Part shown: positions 63,144 to 64,000 of the stretch, piece after piece
Layout of the letters: every line of letters starts with the position of its first letter
Position numbering within the stretch: the first letter of the stretch is position 1
Assembly (NCBI GenBank): GCA_026239495.1
Contig: CP110830.1
Location: 2,108,001-2,172,000 of the forward strand
Direction: 5' to 3'
DNA: 64,000 nucleotides
From: Spiroplasma phoeniceum
GTDB lineage: Bacteria > Bacillota_I > Bacilli_A > Mycoplasmatales > Mycoplasmataceae
Translations under genes and position numbers: made by a program
The notes under the pieces: model-generated
What the model saw: the letters and a program-made list of their open reading frames with translations, nothing else
Database searches by the model: none
What the model was told of the DNA's origin: nothing

Positions 63144-64000
63144 AGACTTCTTGCATAACCTAATTTAATTATTTAAAAATTCCTATAAAATATTTTTAAA
63201 TTAAAATAGAAATTATAGGAGATTAAAATTATGAAATTTGATAAATTTAATTTTATTAATGATAAAGAATTATTGCGATTAACCGGAGCAAAAAAAGCTA
63301 CTTTTAATAAAATGTTAAATATTTTACAAGTAGCTGAAATAGAAAAATTTAAAAAAGATGGCAAAAATAATAAATTATCACTAGAAAATCGGCTACTGAC
63401 GACCTTATCGTATTGACGAGAATATCGGGCCTATTTTCATATTTATAAAAGTTTTGATATTAGTGAATCTAGTTTTTATCGCAATATCAAGTGAATTGAA
63501 GATATTTTAATTAAACACTCTTATTTTCAACAAATCGCTGGTAAAAAAGCACTAATAAATGATTATTTTAATTATAAAACTATTATTATTGATGCTACCG
63601 AAACCCCAATCCAACGCCCAAAAAAAGACAAAAACAATCTTATTCTGGTAAAAAGAAAAAACACACTATTAAAACACAAGTAATTATCGAACAAGAAACC
63701 AAAAAAATTATTGCAACATGTTTTTCACTTGGTAAAAAACACGATTATGCTTTATTTAAAGAATCAAAAATCGCAATTTTAAAAAATACCAAATTAATAG
63801 TTGATAGTGGTTATCAAGGAATACAAAAAATTCACAATAATGTTATAATGCCCACAAAGAAAACTAAGAAAAAACATTTAAATAAAGAACAAAAACAACA
63901 TAATAGACTAGTTTCAAAAATAAGAATTATTATTGAAAATATTTTTGCTATTCTTAAAAAATTTAAAATTATTACAGAAAAATATCGTAATCGTAGAAAA
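63144..64000 (+). mobile_element. IS5-family element, subtype B, copy 6, runs off the window
   Basis: Left end AGACTTCTTGCATAACCTAA at 63144, preceded by ATT. The right end lies beyond base 64000. Confidence 0.88.
63231..64000 (+). CDS. IS5-family transposase, subtype B copy 6, partial, in two frames joined at an A7 run
   Basis: Frame 1 from MKFDKFNFINDKELLRLTG through IIIDATETPIQRP to CCC-A7-GAC near 63619; frame 2 continues RQKQSYSGKKKKHTIKTQ, VDSGYQG, RIIIENIFAILK. No stop interrupts either frame, so a -1 slip could give a whole enzyme. The 3' half is subtype-A-like (VIMPTKKTKKKHLNKEQKQH), so this copy may be a recombinant of A and B. Confidence 0.65.

Overview
The window is AT-rich DNA from a Spiroplasma, most likely of the S. 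citri group. Genes are readable only if TGA is tryptophan: ptsI-type housekeeping genes, ligA, gatA, gatB, ktrB, cls and proS all run through in-frame TGA codons. Genes with plectrovirus (SpV1-like) layout, many IS copies, and decayed sugar and organic-acid genes fit that genus. The species is inference.

Layout. (1) 1-6050, minus strand: a decaying tailed-prophage copy (copy 1) with major capsid, scaffold-like, OB-like, coiled-coil and RuvC-like genes, interrupted by an IS5-family element. (2) 6050-8060: IS debris, including a 121-bp palindrome made of two IS left ends and a 151-bp MITE. (3) 8160-17770: chromosomal block with ptsI, a dead crr, a large membrane protein, ligA and gatCAB. (4) 17800-25614: a plectrovirus remnant (coat-like protein, small membrane proteins, Zot-like ATPase) cut up by four IS5-family copies. 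(5) 25670-32056: ktrA and ktrB (divergent), tRNA-Ser(GCT), cls, a hypothetical gene and proS. (6) 32060-40430: a decay zone with IS5 copies, a prophage fragment (copy 4), dead D-lactate dehydrogenase and AEC permease genes, and two IS3-family remnants. (7) 40473-41596: rplA and rplK. (8) 42000-63143, plus strand: prophage copy 2, whose capsid gene is split by a second phage-like element (copy 3). (9) 63144-64000: the start of another IS5-family copy.

The main result is copy 3 at 45153-62141 (16,989 bp). It lies inside the major capsid gene of copy 2 and is flanked by an exact 8-bp duplication, AAGAGTTT. Both ends carry GGTAGT-N10-TTGAGGTTTT as an inverted repeat. Inside are terminase large subunit, portal, capsid, scaffold-like, connector-like and holin-like genes, a RuvC-like nuclease, a lipoprotein, a C39-like secreted peptidase, and one DDE transposase of the Mbov_0401/UPF0236 type known from mycoplasma ICEs. 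No tyrosine or serine integrase and no DNA polymerase is visible. I read it as a small short-tailed phage that integrates by DDE transposition. Two 151-bp elements (6966-7116 and 45419-45569) carry the same termini and 8-bp duplications and look like non-autonomous derivatives.

The relative age of the prophage copies can be read from the sequence. Copy 3 is nearly intact, copy 2 has several stop codons and was the insertion target, copy 1 has two frameshifts and an IS, and copy 4 is a fragment. All calls come from reading the sequence; no database search was run.
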